Source: Erythrobacter sp. (lineage in GTDB: Bacteria > Pseudomonadota > Alphaproteobacteria > Sphingomonadales > Sphingomonadaceae). Taken from it: a stretch of 49,975 nucleotides of DNA. Positions 17,873 through 27,175 of the stretch are shown here, one piece after another (within the stretch, counting starts at the first letter, position 1; each line of letters begins with the position of its first letter). Made by a program: the position numbers and the translations under genes. A model generated the notes under the pieces. It had not been told where the DNA came from, did not search any database, and saw only the letters and a list, made by a program, of their open reading frames with translations. The stretch covers positions 1-49,975 of the forward strand of contig NZOF01000195.1 in assembly GCA_002695185.1 (NCBI GenBank), written 5' to 3'.

Positions 17873-20647
17873 TTATCCGTGTGCGCCGAACAGGTTGGCG
17901 ATTGCGGTCGAAATCCTCAGGCTGAGCGTGTGCGCATCTTCGATCGGATCGATGAAGTCGCGCCGAATGGCATCGTAACCTTCGCCGCCCTGACGGGGGT
18001 ATTGTGCACCTTCTTCCATCGCGAAATCGCCCGTTTCCGGATAGCTTGCCGGAAAGGCGCGGCGCATCTGGGCCAAAGCTTCATCCACGCGGAGTGTGAA
18101 GACCATTTCCAGCACGTCGCGCCGGCTGATGTCGTTTGCGCGGCTGAAGGCCGGAACCGATACCGCCTTGAGGAACATGTGCTGAAGCAAGGCAAGCCGG
18201 AGTGATTGAAGTACGCCGATCGTGCGGCGAACCTGCTCGCGTTCAGGATGCGGAACCTCATCCGGTACCAGATCGAACAGGCGGTGCAGCTTGAGCGCGT
18301 CGACCCGAAGTCGCGACGCAAGGCGGCGGAAGACACCATTGCGATCATCCTGGATCAGATACTCGGCGAGGCTTTCACAGGCGTTCGCCAGATGGTCTTC
18401 GGTGCCGCGATAAGGGCGGCTCGCCCAATATGCCGAATTGAACAGCTCGCCATAGGCCGCGACCGTTTTAATGCTGGCAAGCGCATTCGATGCCCGAACC
18501 AAGCGCATGATCTGGCGACCGCGCGGTGATTCCCTCAAGAGTTCGGCGATATCTTCGTAATTGCCTTCAGCCGCGCTGCCGATGCCGGCGATGATGTTCA
18601 CCGGATAGCCCAGCTGCTGAAGAATTGCGTTGTGCGGGATCGCCCGGATCTGGCGAAGGCTCATCTCGCGATCGGCTGACAGATCGGACTGGCGGCGCGA
18701 CACACGGCTGCCGGTCGAATTCAGCAAACCGAGACCGAAGGCGGTTACGGCCCGGCTGTATGTACGGCTGGCGAGGTGATCCTGCTGGTGGTCTTTTACC
18801 GCCCGATAGAAATCGAGCGACAGGTCGGTGCGCCGGTAGAGCGGATCGACGGGAGCTTCCGGATCCGTGTCGGCGGGGGCGAGTTCGGCAATGGTCGAAA
18901 GCGTCGCGCGTGCCAATTCGGGGGTCGAGAAGAACAGATAACCGTCACCGCCCTGAAAACTAGCCTCGGGTTCGAGCCGAATTCCGGCGCGTGCGAAACG
19001 ACGCCGTGCCCAAGGGCTCATCGGCCATTCCAGCCGATCCTTGAAGCTTGCCGGATGGGCGCCGCGGCCCATGCCTTCACCATGGGTATTGAAGACGAGC
19101 GCGGCGACATCGGTCAAGTCATTGGCCGCCATCGCATCCGACAGGCGACCCTGAAGCCGTTCGATGGCCAAGCTGGCGGGAATCTGTCCGACGAACCGAC
19201 CCGCATCGGAAAAGCCTGTCTGGATTGCAATGCGACCACGCTTGCGCGCGTAATCCTGAAACGCCTCTTCGGCGAGCAGGGCGTCGAGGAAGCGACCGCC
19301 ATGTTCCAACGCGGTCTCGGTCTCGAACAGGGGCGAGACGTCCACCTTGTCTTCGATGCCGAAGAGCTTTGCAAAATACAATGCAGCAAGCACCGTTGCT
19401 GGCTGTTCGCATTCGGCCACCAGCATGCGGATCGGTGCGTCCGCATCGATATGTTTCAGTATCTGTGCCATAGCCAGGAACTGGCGGACAGCGGTGCTGC
19501 TTTCGACGGCCAGCGAGGCGAAATTGGCCGAGAGTGGATCGGCGTTCTTCACCAAATCGCGCAACGCGCCAATGGCGCCCTGGCTGCCGAGATCGAGATC
19601 CGCCCCGCCGTCGATGCGCGAGCGGATGGCGTTGTGAAGCTGCTTCGCATTCACCCGGAAGTGGATCAGGCCCATGCCCAGTCCGTCAGCTCGCATGGCA
19701 GCAGCGAGGCCCTTCAACGCGATTGCTTCGTCCTGCTCGGCGGATAGCGCTTCTTCTTCCAGCTGCCTGATGATCGGGGCGAGGCTAAGCAGCTTGTCGT
19801 CTCCGCCCTCGGTAAGCCGGTTGGCAGCGGCAGAGAGATCGGCGCGATCAGAAAGGTCGCCTGCGAATTCGTCGGCGCTCAGCTTGGTGCGTGTCTGTGC
19901 CTTGCGGAGCGTTTCGACCAGTGAATGATCGGAATCGATCTGCGCCAATTGGTCGGCATAGCGCTCCAGTCGCTGTGCCTTTTCGGCGAGGCGGAAGGAA
20001 ATCGAAGTATACCACGTGATGTCGGTCCGCCCGTCCATGTCATAGCCTACCCAGCTGGCGAAGCGGAACGGTAGCGGTTCAAGGGCGCGCCATTGGTCGG
20101 GCCATTCACTGGCTGCACATTCGAACAGGCTCGTGTTGATTGCGTCGCGTGCATCCTGAGCATTGGCCATAGCTGCCATTGCGCGCGAATGTTCGTAACG
20201 CAGGGTAATTTCCGGGCGTTCGGCCTCGACCGGTGCCACGGCGTCGCCCCCGCTCGCGGCTTCGGCAACGACATCGGTTTGAGCTGGCGTCAGCAGGAAG
20301 GTGGGATGGGCGGTAAAGACGACATGCAGTTGCGGGTGTGACCATCGCTCGCGGAAAGCTTCGAAACCAGTTGTATCGCTACAGAACCCGGTCATACGCT
20401 TGGCAGTATTCTGCGGGGTAACCAGATCGCACATCCTGTCCGCCCGCGCTTCCAGCGAGCGTGTTTCGAGTTCTGCGATTAGCGTGGAGAAATCATCCAA
20501 CGAAAGCTCGCCCGATTCCAGTTCGCGAGACAGGTCATGCGCCAACTGGAAAACCGGATTGAACAACGGGGTTTCCTGGGTCCGCTGGTGCAAGTCCCGC
20601 AAGCGATGCGTGAGAGTTGCGAAGGTGAGCGGTTTCAGGCCTGACAC
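17873..20647 (-). CDS. Phosphoenolpyruvate carboxylase-like protein with altered active-site motifs
   Basis: A 924-residue protein of the PEP carboxylase family (E. coli Ppc is 883). Fold markers are clear: VVFTAHPT with His114, GYDMDGRTDI (residues 201-210), and VSPLFETETALEHG. Other key sites differ from canonical Ppc. The lysine signature GYSDSxKD reads TGFSDAGRFVG (Lys to Arg, 477-487). The phosphate loop HGRGGTVGRGGGP reads HGEGMGRGAHP (522-532), two residues shorter with Glu for Arg. The C-terminal QNTG is replaced by FGAHG. It may be a divergent carboxylase or a related protein with another role. The start is GTG at 20647. It is convergent with nfrA (6-base gap) and divergent from mtnP. 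Confidence 0.82.
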   Translation of the reverse strand: MSGLKPLTFATLTHRLRDLHQRTQETPLFNPVFQLAHDLSRELESGELSLDDFSTLIAELETRSLEARADRMCDLVTPQNTAKRMTGFCSDTTGFEAFRERWSHPQLHVVFTAHPTFLLTPAQTDVVAEAASGGDAVAPVEAERPEITLRYEHSRAMAAMANAQDARDAINTSLFECAASEWPDQWRALEPLPFRFASWVGYDMDGRTDITWYTSISFRLAEKAQRLERYADQLAQIDSDHSLVETLRKAQTRTKLSADEFAGDLSDRADLSAAANRLTEGGDDKLLSLAPIIRQLEEEALSAEQDEAIALKGLAAAMRADGLGMGLIHFRVNAKQLHNAIRSRIDGGADLDLGSQGAIGALRDLVKNADPLSANFASLAVESSTAVRQFLAMAQILKHIDADAPIRMLVAECEQPATVLAALYFAKLFGIEDKVDVSPLFETETALEHGGRFLDALLAEEAFQDYARKRGRIAIQTGFSDAGRFVGQIPASLAIERLQGRLSDAMAANDLTDVAALVFNTHGEGMGRGAHPASFKDRLEWPMSPWARRRFARAGIRLEPEASFQGGDGYLFFSTPELARATLSTIAELAPADTDPEAPVDPLYRRTDLSLDFYRAVKDHQQDHLASRTYSRAVTAFGLGLLNSTGSRVSRRQSDLSADREMSLRQIRAIPHNAILQQLGYPVNIIAGIGSAAEGNYEDIAELLRESPRGRQIMRLVRASNALASIKTVAAYGELFNSAYWASRPYRGTEDHLANACESLAEYLIQDDRNGVFRRLASRLRVDALKLHRLFDLVPDEVPHPEREQVRRTIGVLQSLRLALLQHMFLKAVSVPAFSRANDISRRDVLEMVFTLRVDEALAQMRRAFPASYPETGDFAMEEGAQYPRQGGEGYDAIRRDFIDPIEDAHTLSLRISTAIANLFGAHG

Positions 20648-20880
20648 AGTGGTTTCCCCCGGAGATGATTGCTAATTGACGCTTTCTATACGAGGAAAGC
20701 GCGCGAAAGTGCCGTCTGTGTCAACCAGACATGCCGCATCGCAGCATGAATAGGTTTGCGAACCCTCGAACTTTACTTGCCTTTGCCCCTTCGCCAACGC
20801 TCCGGATCGCGTTAACCGATAATGCATATAGGTCGGCGACTGCAGGAAGCAGGTGGCGCGGCGCTGAAAAGGATTTGAAT

Positions 20881-21753
20881 ATGAGCGAATGGACGATCGG
20901 TATTATCGGAGGCTCCGGACTCTATGCGATGGAGGCCCTGGAAGATCGTCAGTGGATTGAAGTGTCCTCGCCCTGGGGCAAGCCTTCGGACAAGATTCTG
21001 TGCGGCAAGATTGGGCATGTCCGGGTGCGGTTTCTCCCGCGCCATGGAAGGGGGCATCCGATCATTCCGGGAGAAGTCGATGCGCGCGCCAATATCGATG
21101 CGCTGAAGCGTGCTGGATGCACCGATATCTTGGCCATCAGTGCGGTAGGCTCGCTGTCCGAGGATTTGCCCCCCGGGCGGTTCGTCTGCGTTGACCAATT
21201 CATCGATAATACCAAGGGCCGCCCCTCCAGCTTCTTCGGCAGCGGCTTCGTGGCGCATGTGTCGATGGGCGATCCCGTGTGCGAGCGCCTCTCCAAATAC
21301 GCCGTAAAGGCTGTGGAACAGGCAGGCGGCGAAGTCACTTCGGGTGCCACCTACCTGGCGATGGAAGGGCCGCAGTTCTCTACTCGCGCTGAAAGCCGCC
21401 TCTATCGTCACTGGGGCGCCGAGGTGATCGGCATGACCGGCATGCCTGAAGCCAAGCTCGCCCGCGAGGCGGAGCTTCCCTACGCCATGCTCGCAATGGT
21501 TACAGATTGGGACAGCTGGCGCGATGAAGAAGCAGCCGTCGATGTCGGCGTTATCATCGAACAGATGGGAAAGAACGCTGAGCTCGCGGTCGCCACGGTA
21601 GAGCAATTCTGCAAGAGCCTGCCCAGCAAGCGTACGCCTTCGCCGATAGATCGCGCACTCGATAACAGCGTAATTACCGCGCCCGAAAAGCAGGATCGCA
21701 CCCTGCTGGCCAAGCTGGACGCAGTAGCCGGCCGGTTGCTGCGCGAAGGATGA
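20881..21753 (+). CDS. mtnP: S-methyl-5'-thioadenosine phosphorylase
   Basis: A 290-residue purine nucleoside phosphorylase-fold enzyme that splits methylthioadenosine in methionine salvage. The family motifs are IGIIGGSGLY at the N-terminus, FLPRHGRGHPIIPGEV, ISAVGSLSEDLPPG and MEGPQFSTRAES. The ATG at 20881 has AAGGA about eight bases upstream; the frame stays open further 5' but has no support there. The stop overlaps the glpD start (ATGA), so the two are translationally coupled, an unusual pairing of functions. The 233 bases upstream, to the divergent PEPC-like gene, hold no other feature I can name. Confidence 0.93.
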   Translation: MSEWTIGIIGGSGLYAMEALEDRQWIEVSSPWGKPSDKILCGKIGHVRVRFLPRHGRGHPIIPGEVDARANIDALKRAGCTDILAISAVGSLSEDLPPGRFVCVDQFIDNTKGRPSSFFGSGFVAHVSMGDPVCERLSKYAVKAVEQAGGEVTSGATYLAMEGPQFSTRAESRLYRHWGAEVIGMTGMPEAKLAREAELPYAMLAMVTDWDSWRDEEAAVDVGVIIEQMGKNAELAVATVEQFCKSLPSKRTPSPIDRALDNSVITAPEKQDRTLLAKLDAVAGRLLREG

Positions 21754-23237
21754 CAGCAACGGTCGATCTTCTGGTCATCGGGGGCGGGATCAACGGCGTC
21801 GGGATCGCCCGCGATGCGGCTGGCCGGGGGTTGAAGGTCGCGCTGGTGGAGAAGGACGATCTTGCATCGCATACGTCCTCTGCCAGCACCAAGCTGGTGC
21901 ATGGTGGTCTGCGCTATCTCGAACAGTACGAATTCCGCCTGGTCGCCGAATCCCTGCGCGAGCGTGAGGTGCTTCTGGCAAATGCGCCGCATATAATCTG
22001 GCCGCTGCGTTTCGTCCTGCCGCACGAGGCGAGCATGCGCCCGAAATGGATGCTCCGCGTCGGGCTGGCGCTTTATGACCGGCTCGGCGGGCGCAAGACT
22101 TTGCCCGGTTCGCGCAAGGTCGACCTTGGCATCGCGCCGCATCGCTCGATACTGCAGGACCGCCTCAAGACTGGCTTCGAATATTCCGATTGCTGGGTGG
22201 AAGACAGCAGGCTAGTGGTCCTTAGCGCGATGGACGCGCAGGCGCAGGGTGCGCAGATCCATACCCGTACCGAATGTGTTGGCCTTGTGCGCCATGCCGA
22301 CCATTGGCTGGCTACGCTGCGGAGCGACGATGGAGAGAGCGAACTGGCGGCTCGAGCGGTGATCAATGCTGCCGGGCCATGGGTGGACCGTGTAGCCAAA
22401 TCGGCGCTTGGCCAGGGTACGCCCGCCCATCTGCGGTTGGTCAAGGGAAGTCACATCATCGTGCCCAGGGCCTATCCCGGCGATCACGCCTATATTTTCC
22501 AGCAGGACGATGGCCGTATCGTCTTCGCCATTCCCTACGAACGCGAATACACGCTGATCGGCACGACCGATCTGCTCTACGAGGGCGATCTCGACGAGGT
22601 CCGTATCAGTGCGGAAGAGCGGGCCTACCTGCGTGAGGCCGTAACCCGCTATTTCAGAAGCGGAGTGACCGAGGAAGACATCGTGCACTCCTATGCCGGT
22701 GTCCGGCCGCTTTACGAGGACAAGGCGGCCAGCAATTCGACCGTCACGCGCGATTACGTGTTCGAGATCGAGGCGGACGGAGGTGCGCCGATCCTTTCTG
22801 TCTATGGCGGCAAGATTACCACCTATCGCAAGCTCGCAGAGCATGCTCTCGCCAAGTTGGCCAAATATATCGAGGTTCCGGAGCGGCGATGGACTGGCAC
22901 GGCACCGCTACCTGGCGGCGACATTGAGGATGCGGACTTCGCGCGCTTCCTGTGGAACGCCGGCGAACGGTATGCGTGGCTGCCGCCCGAGATGTTGCTG
23001 AGACTGGCGCGCGCCTATGGCACGAGGGTCGACATATTGCTCGGAAATGCACGGTCGCTAGGTGATCTGGGCCTACACTTCGGCGGCGACCTCTACCAGA
23101 GGGAGGTCGAATACCTCATCGCCCACGAGTTTGCTCAATGTCCGCAAGACGTGCTGTGGCGCCGCAGCAAGCTGGGCCTGCATCTTGCACAGGATGCACA
23201 GGATGCGCTCGCCAGCTGGTTCGCCACACGGAACTGA
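21750..23237 (+). CDS. glpD: Glycerol-3-phosphate dehydrogenase, aerobic FAD type
   Basis: A 495-residue membrane-associated flavoprotein that oxidises glycerol-3-phosphate to dihydroxyacetone phosphate and passes electrons to quinone. The FAD-binding motif is VIGGGINGVGIARDAAGRG at the N-terminus, followed by the GlpD signature STKLVHGGLRYLE. The C-terminal part has VRPLYEDKA and GGKITTYRKLAEHAL. Length is normal for the GlpD family. Its ATG overlaps the mtnP stop. putA follows after 89 bases on the same strand. No glpF or glpK is nearby. Confidence 0.94.
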   Translation: MTATVDLLVIGGGINGVGIARDAAGRGLKVALVEKDDLASHTSSASTKLVHGGLRYLEQYEFRLVAESLREREVLLANAPHIIWPLRFVLPHEASMRPKWMLRVGLALYDRLGGRKTLPGSRKVDLGIAPHRSILQDRLKTGFEYSDCWVEDSRLVVLSAMDAQAQGAQIHTRTECVGLVRHADHWLATLRSDDGESELAARAVINAAGPWVDRVAKSALGQGTPAHLRLVKGSHIIVPRAYPGDHAYIFQQDDGRIVFAIPYEREYTLIGTTDLLYEGDLDEVRISAEERAYLREAVTRYFRSGVTEEDIVHSYAGVRPLYEDKAASNSTVTRDYVFEIEADGGAPILSVYGGKITTYRKLAEHALAKLAKYIEVPERRWTGTAPLPGGDIEDADFARFLWNAGERYAWLPPEMLLRLARAYGTRVDILLGNARSLGDLGLHFGGDLYQREVEYLIAHEFAQCPQDVLWRRSKLGLHLAQDAQDALASWFATRN

Positions 23238-23326
23238 CATCGGGGCCAACCGTCACAGAGCTTGAAAGCGGCATGCATGAGGTCCAAGTGGCCAGCATCC
23301 GTAAACCCTGTTTCCCCCGGAGTCGT

Positions 23327-26300
23327 ATGGCTTTGAATGATCCTGTCCGTCTTTCCCCGATCTCTCGCCAGGCCGTGCGCGAAGCCTACCGTGAGGAAGA
23401 AAACGCTTGCGTCGCCCGACGGATGGAACAGGCATCGTCATCTGCGGCGAAACACGCCGAAGCAGCAGAGCTTGCCGGGCGTCTGATCGAAGGCGCACGC
23501 AGCCGCAAGGCGAGCGGGATCGACGCGTTCCTGCACCAGTACGGGCTGGCCACCGAAGAAGGCGTGGCGCTGATGTGCCTTGCCGAAGCACTGTTGCGGG
23601 TGCCCGATGCGGCGACTGCCGATGCGCTGATCCGGGACAAGATCGGGGACATCGACTGGTCCGATCATGTAGGCGAAAGTTCGTCGACCTTCGTCAATGC
23701 CGCCACCTTCTCACTGATGCTGACGGGCGAAGTGCTTGAGCGTCCCGAAGAAGCGCGCAAAGGCATGGGCTCCACGCTCAAGCGTGCGGTCAATCGCCTC
23801 GGCGAACCGGTTATCCGCAAGGCGACATTGCAGGCCATGCGTATCCTTGGCGGGCAGTTCGTCTATGGCCGCACGATCGAAGAAGCGATGAAACGCGCTT
23901 CGCCGGAACGTGCGCGCGGGCTGACGCACAGCATCGACATGCTGGGCGAAGCAGCGATGACCTATGAAGATGCGGATCGTTACGCGGCGGCATATGAGCG
24001 CGCGATCGATCGGCTGGCGCGGGAAGGCACGGGCAAGGTTTCGACCAGCCCCGGGATTTCGGTCAAGCTTTCGGCCCTGCATCCGCGCTATTCTTTCCTT
24101 CACGCAGATCTCGCCGTGGGCGATCTGCTACCCATCGTCCGCCATTTGATGACCAAGGCGCGCGATGCGAACATCCATTTCACCATTGATGCCGAAGAAG
24201 CCGACCGGCTCGAACTTTCGATGGATATCATCGAGGCTTTGGCGCGCGACGACAGCCTGTTTACCCGCCCCGATGGCAGCCAGTGGGAAGGCTTCGGCCT
24301 TGCCATCCAGGCCTATCAGAAGCGCGGCGTACCGATGTGCGAGTGGACCGCTCGCCTGGCTCGCAAATATGACCGCAAGTTCTTCGTGCGGCTGGTCAAG
24401 GGCGCTTACTGGGACACGGAAATCAAGCTTAGCCAGGTGGGCGGGTTCGACGATTTCCCCGTCTTTACCCGCAAGCTGGGCACCGATGTCAGCTATCTGG
24501 CCTGCGCGGAAAAGCTGCTGGCCTGCGACGATGTGATCTATCCCGCTTTCGCCACGCACAACGCCTATACGATTGGTGCGATCAAGGCGGTTGCGGGCAG
24601 CAAGGAATTCGAGTTCCAGCGCCTGCACGGCATGGGCGAGGATATTTACGGAACTCTGGCCCAGATCGAAGGCAATGCGCGGACCAATGTGCGCATCTAT
24701 GCGCCGACCGGCACGCATAAGGACCTGCTGGCCTATCTGGTGCGCCGCCTGCTGGAAAACGGTGCGAACTCGAGCTTCGTCAACCGTATGGCCGATGCGG
24801 ATGTCCCGGTGGAAGAGCTGACCACCTGCCCGATTGCCGACATGAAGGCGCTCAAGCCTTACCGCAATCCGGCGATCCCGCTTCCTGCCGACATCTTCCC
24901 GAACCGCCGCAATTCGGCCGGGATCGACCTCAGCGATCCGCTGGTGCGCGAACCATTGATGGAGCGGCTGGAGAAGCTCGATTCCAAGCAGTGGCGTGCC
25001 GAGCCGACCTTCATGTCCGGTGCCGACGGTGAAGTGGCACCGATCAACAAACCGCACGATCTGTCGGCACAGGTCGGCACGCGCCGCGATGCGCTCGATT
25101 TCGAAGTCGAGGAAGCCATCACGCGGGCACAGGCGATCCAACCGGGCTGGAATGCGCTGGGCGGTGACAAGCGGGCGACTTTGCTCGAAGCTGCCGCCGA
25201 TCTGTTCGAAGAACATACGGACGAGTTCCTTTCGCTCTGCCAGCGTGAAGCGGGTAAGACCTTGCAGGATGCCGTGCTGGAACTGCGCGAAGCCGTGGAC
25301 TTCCTACGTTATTATGCCACCGAGGCGCGGCGGCTGTTCGACCGGCCGATTGCGCTGCCCGGGCCGACCGGAGAAGAAAACCGCCTCACGCTCAACGGCC
25401 GTGGTGTGTTTGCCTGCATTTCGCCGTGGAACTTCCCGCTGGCGATTTTCATCGGCACCCCTGCTGCCGCAATGGCCGCAGGCAATACCGTGGTCGCCAA
25501 GCCTGCAGAACAGACTCCGCTGGTCGCTGCTCTTGCCGTCGAGTTGTGCCATCAGGCGGGCATTCCCGAAGAAGTGTTCCAGCTATTGCCGGGCGCCGGC
25601 GATGTGGGCGAGTTCATTACTTCCGATCCGCGAATCGCTGGTGTGTCCTTCACGGGTTCGACGCAGACCGCGCAGGCCATCAACCGTAGCCTTGCTTCGC
25701 GCGACGGGCCGATCGCCACGCTGATCGCCGAAACGGGTGGCCAGAACTCGATGATCGTTGATTCGACCGCGCTGCCCGAACAGGTTACGCGCGATGTTGT
25801 CGCCAGTGCATTCCAGAGTGCCGGTCAGCGCTGTTCGGCCCTGCGCGTCCTCCACATCCAGGAAGACGTCTATGACGAAATGATGGCCATGATCCGCGGC
25901 GCCTTCAAGGCGCTGACGATCGGCAATCCGGAAAATCTCGCCACCGATGTCGGCCCGGTTATCGATCCAGATGCCAAGGCGGCGCTGGAACGCCATATCG
26001 CTCGCCGCCAGACCGGCGGTTCGCAGGTATGGCGCCGCCGTCTGCATCGCGGTGCCGGGGCGGGTTGCTATGTTGCGCCGACGATCATCGAGATCAGCTC
26101 GATCCTCGACCTGAAGCGCGAGAATTTCGGACCGATCCTCCATGTCGTGAAGTACAAGGCGTCCGAAATCGGCAAGGTCATGGATGACATCAACGCGACC
26201 GGTTACGGCCTGACGCTTGGCCTGCACAGCCGCAACGACGACATGCGGGCCTATATCGAATCGCGGGCGAAGGTCGGCAATTTCTACGTCAATCGCAACC

Positions 26301-26467
26301 AGATCGGCGCGGTCGTGGAAAGCCAGCCATTCGGCGGCGAGGGCCTGTCGGGTACTGGCCCGAAGGCAGGCGGACCGCACTATGTCCAGCGTTTCGCGAC
26401 CGAGCGCGTGGTCTGCATCGACACCACTGCAGCAGGCGGCAACGCCACGCTGCTGGCCAGCGGCTGA
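23327..26467 (+). CDS. putA: Bifunctional proline dehydrogenase / delta-1-pyrroline-5-carboxylate dehydrogenase
   Basis: A 1,046-residue PutA that oxidises proline to glutamate. The N-terminal half is the FAD proline dehydrogenase barrel (STSPGISVKLSALHPRY, FVRLVKGAYWDTEIK, ATHNAYTIGAI). The C-terminal half is the NAD aldehyde dehydrogenase (ISPWNFPLAIF, FTGSTQTAQAI, ETGGQNSMIVD, nucleophile Cys836 in SAGQRCSAL). There is no N-terminal ribbon-helix-helix domain and no long C-terminal extension, so it is a short PutA that should not act as a DNA-binding repressor. The ATG at 23327 is backed by CCGGAG just upstream; the frame extends further 5' into glpD without support. Confidence 0.95.
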   Translation: MALNDPVRLSPISRQAVREAYREEENACVARRMEQASSSAAKHAEAAELAGRLIEGARSRKASGIDAFLHQYGLATEEGVALMCLAEALLRVPDAATADALIRDKIGDIDWSDHVGESSSTFVNAATFSLMLTGEVLERPEEARKGMGSTLKRAVNRLGEPVIRKATLQAMRILGGQFVYGRTIEEAMKRASPERARGLTHSIDMLGEAAMTYEDADRYAAAYERAIDRLAREGTGKVSTSPGISVKLSALHPRYSFLHADLAVGDLLPIVRHLMTKARDANIHFTIDAEEADRLELSMDIIEALARDDSLFTRPDGSQWEGFGLAIQAYQKRGVPMCEWTARLARKYDRKFFVRLVKGAYWDTEIKLSQVGGFDDFPVFTRKLGTDVSYLACAEKLLACDDVIYPAFATHNAYTIGAIKAVAGSKEFEFQRLHGMGEDIYGTLAQIEGNARTNVRIYAPTGTHKDLLAYLVRRLLENGANSSFVNRMADADVPVEELTTCPIADMKALKPYRNPAIPLPADIFPNRRNSAGIDLSDPLVREPLMERLEKLDSKQWRAEPTFMSGADGEVAPINKPHDLSAQVGTRRDALDFEVEEAITRAQAIQPGWNALGGDKRATLLEAAADLFEEHTDEFLSLCQREAGKTLQDAVLELREAVDFLRYYATEARRLFDRPIALPGPTGEENRLTLNGRGVFACISPWNFPLAIFIGTPAAAMAAGNTVVAKPAEQTPLVAALAVELCHQAGIPEEVFQLLPGAGDVGEFITSDPRIAGVSFTGSTQTAQAINRSLASRDGPIATLIAETGGQNSMIVDSTALPEQVTRDVVASAFQSAGQRCSALRVLHIQEDVYDEMMAMIRGAFKALTIGNPENLATDVGPVIDPDAKAALERHIARRQTGGSQVWRRRLHRGAGAGCYVAPTIIEISSILDLKRENFGPILHVVKYKASEIGKVMDDINATGYGLTLGLHSRNDDMRAYIESRAKVGNFYVNRNQIGAVVESQPFGGEGLSGTGPKAGGPHYVQRFATERVVCIDTTAAGGNATLLASG

Positions 26468-26485
26468 GGCCACTCATTGCGAATT

Positions 26486-26516
26486 CATGGCGCGCCAGTG
26501 TAAAAGGCGCGCCATG
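26486..26516. repeat. Perfect 11-bp inverted repeat covering a start codon
   Basis: CATGGCGCGCC (26486-26496) and GGCGCGCCATG (26506-26516) are exact inverted copies around the 9-base loop AGTGTAAAA. The right arm ends in the ATG of the following gene, and the A-rich loop holds its only ribosome-site-like AAAAGG. It sits 18 bases after the putA stop, but no T-run follows, so it does not look like a normal terminator. Confidence 0.8.
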
Positions 26517-27041
26517 GTTCGCATCATCAGACATCTCGCCGTACTGTTCGCTTTCGCATGGGCATCCATGGCGGCGGCGGCAGTCGACATCACCTTCCAT
26601 TCCTTCAACGGATCGATCTTCGCGGGTCGCTATCCGCACACATTCGTGTCGATGGAAGGGACGCTGGATGACGGCACGCAGGTGAAAGAGAATTTCGGCT
26701 TTTCCGCCAAACGCGCGGGGCCAGCCGTTCTGGCCGGGCCGGTCGAACATATCGTGATGACCGAGAAGGAGAAATGGCTGACCAAGACCAATCGCCATTT
26801 CACCCTTACGATGACCGATGCGCAGTATCGCCAGGTGCGGCAGCTGGTCGAAGACTGGCGCAACGCACCAGGCAAATATTACGATCTCGACACCCGCAAC
26901 TGCATCCATTTCGTGGGTGAGATCGGGCGGATCATGGGGCTGAAAGTCGATTACCCCAAGAAGCTGCTGCGCCAGCCCAAGAGCTGGCTGAACCATATCT
27001 CCACGCTCAATCCCAGGCTGGGCGCGCCGCAGATCGACTGA
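26514..27041 (+). CDS. Small exported protein, possible permuted papain-like hydrolase
   Basis: A 175-residue protein with a signal peptide (VRIIRHLAVLFAFAWASMAAAA). I do not recognise a named family. The mature part has His42 in GRYPHTFVSMEG near its start, and Cys130 in DLDTRNCIHFVGEIGR late in the chain. A His-first, Asn-Cys-later order is typical of circularly permuted NlpC/P60-like (LRAT/YiiX type) hydrolases; that assignment is an inference from motif order only. It follows putA by 46 bases, and its start codon lies inside a strong hairpin. A terminator for the opposite strand lies just downstream. Confidence 0.75.
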   Translation: MVRIIRHLAVLFAFAWASMAAAAVDITFHSFNGSIFAGRYPHTFVSMEGTLDDGTQVKENFGFSAKRAGPAVLAGPVEHIVMTEKEKWLTKTNRHFTLTMTDAQYRQVRQLVEDWRNAPGKYYDLDTRNCIHFVGEIGRIMGLKVDYPKKLLRQPKSWLNHISTLNPRLGAPQID

Positions 27042-27069
27042 TTGGCGGCAGGGATTTTCCGCTAGCCCG

Positions 27070-27106
27070 AAAAAAGGCGACCCGGACGCCGTGAGGCGCC
27101 CGGGTC
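27070..27106 (-). terminator. Rho-independent terminator of the autotransporter gene
   Basis: Read on the minus strand, a 12-bp stem (27095-27106 with 27079-27090, one mismatch, 4-base loop) is followed after three bases by TTTTTT (27070-27075). It lies 70 bases beyond the autotransporter stop codon. Confidence 0.82.
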
Positions 27107-27175
27107 TGGAGTCCGACAAACCCGTTGGGGTTGGGGCAGGGAGATCGAATTCGCCGGACCCGTTCGCGACGCTTC

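Noticed and set aside
26025..26075. Arg-rich stretch in PutA (VWRRRLHRGAGAG) that might mark a compensated frameshift
   Set aside because: Neither alternative frame gives a better match, and the flanking aldehyde dehydrogenase motifs stay in one frame; it is a variable loop.
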